A DNA stretch of 64,000 bases from an uncultured Flavobacteriales bacterium (GTDB taxonomy: Bacteria > Bacteroidota > Bacteroidia > Flavobacteriales > Crocinitomicaceae), in NCBI GenBank assembly GCA_946482515.1, contig CAMLRS010000005.1, forward strand, positions 179,251 through 243,250, in the 5' to 3' direction. The translations under genes were made by a program, and so were the position numbers. The stretch's first letter is position 1. Each line of letters opens with the position of its first letter. Of this stretch, positions 60,966 to 64,000 are shown piece after piece. A model generated the notes under the pieces. The model was not told where the DNA came from. It did no database searches and saw only the letters and a list, made by a program, of their open reading frames with translations.

Positions 60966-61007
60966 AAAAACCCCGAAGCAGATGTTGTCATCGCTTCGGG
61001 GTTTTTT
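60966..61007 (+). terminator. Rho-independent terminator of mdh
   Basis: CCCCGAAGC (60971-60979) and GCTTCGGGG (60993-61001) form a perfect nine-pair stem with a 13-base loop, followed by six T and preceded by A, so it could act on both strands. Confidence 0.92.
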
Positions 61008-61047
61008 GTTGTGGGTATTTGCCCCGAAACCCTTACCATATAGGGAT

Positions 61048-61073
61048 CTAAGCGTTTCTAACGGTTAGTAACG
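61048..61073 (+). repeat. 26-bp palindromic intergenic repeat, copy 9
   Basis: Core arms CGTTTCTAAC and GTTAGTAACG around a central G, preceded by CTAAG. It lies between the convergent mdh and SprB-adhesin genes. Confidence 0.85.
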
Positions 61074-61182
61074 GATAATCTCTCCGCAGCCGTTGGCAGG
61101 AAGGTTCAGGATGCTACAAATCCCAATAAAAGCAGACTCTCATTATCCTGAATTCACTTCTGAAACCTCTGGCGGTATAACC

Positions 61183-61217
61183 AAAACAAAACGGGCGAAA
61201 GTTTCCTTCCGCCCGTT
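61183..61217 (-). terminator. Rho-independent terminator of the SprB-adhesin gene
   Basis: On the minus strand AACGGGCG and CGCCCGTT (61210-61217 and 61190-61197) form an eight-pair stem with a 12-base loop, followed by TTGTTTTGG. It lies 22 bases past the gene stop at 61239. Confidence 0.85.
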
Positions 61218-61238
61218 CTCCGTTAAATGAATTGAATA

Positions 61239-64000
61239 TCAGTCATTCAAAACCAGTTTCAAAATCACTTGCTGTTTGCCGTTGGAAACACGCACGTAGT
61301 AAATACCTCTTGGCTGCTGAAGCTCCAGTTTGCTGGATGAGCCGAACAGGTTTTCCTGTACATACACAATTTTCCCGGCAACATCTGTTACTTCGATGTT
61401 CACAGCCGATAAGTCGATGCCCCAGTCAACGGTTACGTTACCATTTGAAGGGTTCGGGTACAATGTTGCGTTCCAGCCTGCGAGCTCACCGATACCACTT
61501 GTATTGATGATGTTTATGCAGTCTGATGTGTCCGAACAGCCATTCATCGTGATGATTACCGCATAGTTGCCGCTTTCTTCAGGTGTGAATGTCTGAGCAG
61601 TAGCACCTGCTACCGGATTGTTGGTTGCACAGTCGATCCACTGGTAATCTGCACCGTCCTGCTCGGCCGTTGCCGTACCGCCATTCAGTGTTGTAGACAA
61701 ATCAAGCGTTGTAACCGTTACAATTGTTGTAACGATACTGTCGCAGCTGTTTGAAGCAGACAAGGTATCCATATATGTACCTGGCGTGCTGTACGTATTT
61801 CCACCTACAATAATGCTTTCGCCTTCGCAAAGTGCAGCTGTCTGTGTATGCGTAATCGCATCAGGCTGGGTAATAACGATAACGTGCTCTTTTTCGCAGC
61901 CGTTGTCATCTGTTACGGTTACCGTATAGGTTTCGGCTACGAGGTCTGTGATCGTATCGTTGGTCGATCCTGTCGGATCCCAGTCATACGTGTAGTTGCC
62001 TGCGCCGCCTGTTACTTCGATGCTTGCAGATCCGTTGTTTTCACCGAAGCAGGAAACGTTGGTTTGTGCAGAAGTGATCGTCATGCCGTCCGGCTCAGTG
62101 ATCGTGAATGTCAGGCTGTCCATACAACCGTTAGCGTCCGTCACGTAAACAACATTGTCACCAGCTAACAGCGTAGTTACAGTGTCGTTTGTTTCACCGG
62201 AAGGTGACCATTCGAACGTATAATCCGGTGTTCCACCTGTTACTGCTACAGAAGCAGCTCCGTCGTTGTAGCCGTTGCAGCTAGCGTTGGTTTGTGTACC
62301 AGCCGTCAATACCATTGCTGTTGGCTCGGTGATGTCGAAGGAAGCCGTTTCCTGGCAGCCGTTCTCGTCAGTGACGGTAACAGTGTACGAACCGGCAGGA
62401 AGATCGGAAGCAGTCGCTTCTGTTCCGCCAAGTGGAGACCAGCTGTATGTGTAATCGCCTGTTCCCCCTGTTACAGTAACAGTAGCCAGTCCGGTTGAAT
62501 CGCTATGACACAAAATATCGGTGTGTGTAGCTACAACATCCAGTGCAGTTGGCTCGGTGATGTCAAAGGAAGCCGTTTCCTGGCAGCCGTTTTCGTCAGT
62601 GATGGTAACAGTGTAAGAGCCTGTAGGCAGATCGGAAGCTGTTGCCGCTGTTCCACCAAATGGCGACCAGCTGTACGTGTAATCACCGGTTCCGCCTGTT
62701 ACAGTAACAGTAGCAGATCCGGTTGAAGCTCCGTTGCACAGAATATTTGTCTGGGAGCTTGTTGCTGACAATGCAGCAGCAGGTTCAGTAATTGTGAAGG
62801 ACTGTGTTGCCTGGCAGCTGTTGTCATCTGTAATAGTAACGGTGTAAATTCCCGCGGTCAATCCTGTAGCTGAAGCATTGGTTCCACCTGATGGAGACCA
62901 GCTGTAGTCATAATCGCCTGTTCCGCCGGTTACCGCAACAGAAGCGCTGCCGTTCGCACCGCCGAAGCAGCTTACGTTAGTATGTGATGGTGTTACGCTC
63001 AATGCCGCTGGCTCAGTAATCGTAAAGGATTGCGTTGCTTGGCAGTTGTTATCATCTGTTACAGTTGCCGTGTAAGTTCCCGCTGCCAATCCTGTAGCTG
63101 AAGCATTGGTTCCACCTGATGGAGACCAGCTATAGTCGTAATCGCCTGTTCCACCTGTTACGGTAACAGTAGCTGTTCCGTTTGAACCAGCGTTGCAGCT
63201 AACATTGGTGTGTGATGGTACGATGCTCAGAGCAGAAGGCTCTGTGAGTGCAACCGTACGTGTAATCTGGCAGCCGTTAGCATCTGTAACTGTTACCGTG
63301 TACGTTCCTGCGGTAAGTCCTGAAGCGGTTGATCCTGTTCCTCCTGAAGGTGACCAGCTGTAGGTATAGCCCGAAGTTCCACCTGTTACGTTCACAGTAG
63401 CGGATCCTGTGGAAGCACCATTGCAGAGAATATTCGTCTGTGAGGTTGTTCCATCCAATGCCGTTGGTTCTGTAAGTGTGAAAGATTGTGTCGTCTGACA
63501 GCCGTTATTGTCAGTTACGGTTACGGTGTAAGCTCCTGCCTCCAGTCCGTTAGCAGAAGCTGCTGTTCCGCCTGAAGGTGACCATGAGTAAGTGTAAGGC
63601 GTTGTACCACCTGTTACGCTTACAGTAGCTGTTCCGTTTGCACCGTCATTGCAGCTCACATTGGTTTGTGAAGGTGTTGCAGCCAGAACCGTTGGTTGAG
63701 TAACTGTAGGACTCACAGTTCCTGTACATCCGTTAGCATCTGTAATGGTCACACTGTAAGTGCCGGCAATAAGACCTGTACGATCTTCTGATGTGACACC
63801 ACCTCCCCAGTTGAAGGTATATGGACCTGTTCCGCCAGTTGCAGTCAGGTTAATAGCACCTGTGTTGTTACCGAAGCAGGCTACGTTTGTAACGACTGTT
63901 GTTCCGGATACCGCAGCAGCCGGTTGAGTAACCGTTGGGCTTACTGTTCCTGTACATCCGTTGGCGTCTGTAATGGTTACCGAATAAGTGCCGGCTGTAA
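61239..64000 (-). CDS. Giant SprB-repeat surface adhesin, C-terminal part (type A sorting domain)
   Basis: The frame is open through the right edge of the window, so the N-terminus lies outside; about 920 residues are visible. The body is a tandem array of at least nine SprB-type repeats of about 77 residues, each with a TNxxCxGxxxG turn, a GGTxxYxYSWSPSGGT core and an AGxYTVTVTDxNGC ending. Then come an unmatched short segment (LCEGESIIVGGNTYSTPGTY), an Ig-like unit (AEQDGADYQWIDCATNNPVAG) and a type A T9SS sorting domain (LYPNPSNGNVTVDWGID... GIYYVRVSNGKQQ). Repeats of this kind occur in SprB, a mobile surface adhesin of gliding flavobacteria. The C-terminal 150 residues closely resemble those of the protein at 33747-35165. 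Confidence 0.92.
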   Translation of the reverse strand, partial: TAGTYSVTITDANGCTGTVSPTVTQPAAAVSGTTVVTNVACFGNNTGAINLTATGGTGPYTFNWGGGVTSEDRTGLIAGTYSVTITDANGCTGTVSPTVTQPTVLAATPSQTNVSCNDGANGTATVSVTGGTTPYTYSWSPSGGTAASANGLEAGAYTVTVTDNNGCQTTQSFTLTEPTALDGTTSQTNILCNGASTGSATVNVTGGTSGYTYSWSPSGGTGSTASGLTAGTYTVTVTDANGCQITRTVALTEPSALSIVPSHTNVSCNAGSNGTATVTVTGGTGDYDYSWSPSGGTNASATGLAAGTYTATVTDDNNCQATQSFTITEPAALSVTPSHTNVSCFGGANGSASVAVTGGTGDYDYSWSPSGGTNASATGLTAGIYTVTITDDNSCQATQSFTITEPAAALSATSSQTNILCNGASTGSATVTVTGGTGDYTYSWSPFGGTAATASDLPTGSYTVTITDENGCQETASFDITEPTALDVVATHTDILCHSDSTGLATVTVTGGTGDYTYSWSPLGGTEATASDLPAGSYTVTVTDENGCQETASFDITEPTAMVLTAGTQTNASCNGYNDGAASVAVTGGTPDYTFEWSPSGETNDTVTTLLAGDNVVYVTDANGCMDSLTFTITEPDGMTITSAQTNVSCFGENNGSASIEVTGGAGNYTYDWDPTGSTNDTITDLVAETYTVTVTDDNGCEKEHVIVITQPDAITHTQTAALCEGESIIVGGNTYSTPGTYMDTLSASNSCDSIVTTIVTVTTLDLSTTLNGGTATAEQDGADYQWIDCATNNPVAGATAQTFTPEESGNYAVIITMNGCSDTSDCINIINTSGIGELAGWNATLYPNPSNGNVTVDWGIDLSAVNIEVTDVAGKIVYVQENLFGSSSKLELQQPRGIYYVRVSNGKQQVILKLVLND

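Noticed and set aside
61239..64000. Regular repeats in the last 2.8 kb as a CRISPR array
   Set aside because: The period is about 230 bases, the repeats are in frame and encode SprB-type units, and no spacer pattern is seen.

Overview
The window reads as chromosomal DNA from a member of the Bacteroidota, most likely Flavobacteriales and plausibly Crocinitomicaceae/Fluviicola-like; the family placement is inference. The evidence is type IX secretion (T9SS) cargo with type A and type B C-terminal sorting domains, SprB repeats, PKD-domain surface proteins, a fused E1 alpha/beta 2-oxoacid dehydrogenase, an ftsK-lolA pair, and promoter elements of the TAnnTTTG type. No phage, plasmid or CRISPR locus is visible.

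Layout, left half. Bases 1-7.2 kb hold the end of holA, then rsmE and a DUF4159 protein, facing a minus-strand block: a DinB-family protein, a GyrI-like protein, an HMA-MauE membrane protein, an AraC regulator with an HMA-like CxxC N-terminus, a GNAT enzyme, a two-domain VOC protein, a YD-like secreted protein and a uracil-DNA-glycosylase-family protein. From 7.2 to 14.2 kb come poorly characterised genes, including a lipoprotein with one CxxCH haem motif, an SPW membrane protein, a lone receiver domain, a GNAT enzyme and a cold-shock protein. A tRNA-Ala(GGC) at 14.52 kb is followed by an AT-richer accessory stretch to about 17.6 kb: a GIY-YIG protein, a patatin-like lipase, a membrane/coiled-coil protein, and one clear degenerate copy of the tRNA 3' end with a second doubtful one. 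Two large T9SS cargo proteins, arginase-argS, two exported proteins, ftsK, lolA and the E1 fusion follow up to 33.4 kb.

Layout, right half. Bases 33.7-39.8 kb encode two more surface proteins around NADP-glutamate dehydrogenase. Bases 40-46 kb hold an SRPBCC protein, an M28 peptidase, a PqiA-like membrane protein, DinB, an AHSA1-like protein and a membrane SpoIIE/PP2C phosphatase. From 46.7 kb come an alpha-oxoamine synthase (possibly serine palmitoyltransferase), a HisKA_2 kinase, NhaA, PanB and an RluA-type pseudouridine synthase. Then come a beta-propeller sensor lacking a kinase, a TPR histidine kinase and a LuxR-type response regulator. An ECF sigma factor with an unusual anti-sigma factor, malate dehydrogenase, and a giant SprB-repeat adhesin running off the right edge complete the window.

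The observations most worth following are three. First, the anti-sigma factor at 58.0-59.3 kb carries a C-terminal region resembling the T9SS type B sorting (CHU_C) domain of the surface protein at 37.1-39.8 kb, suggesting that the sigma factor monitors surface or secretion status. Second, nine copies of a roughly 26-bp palindromic intergenic repeat occur between 33.6 and 61.1 kb and none to the left. Third, an accessory islet lies between the tRNA-Ala 3' end and a degenerate copy of it.
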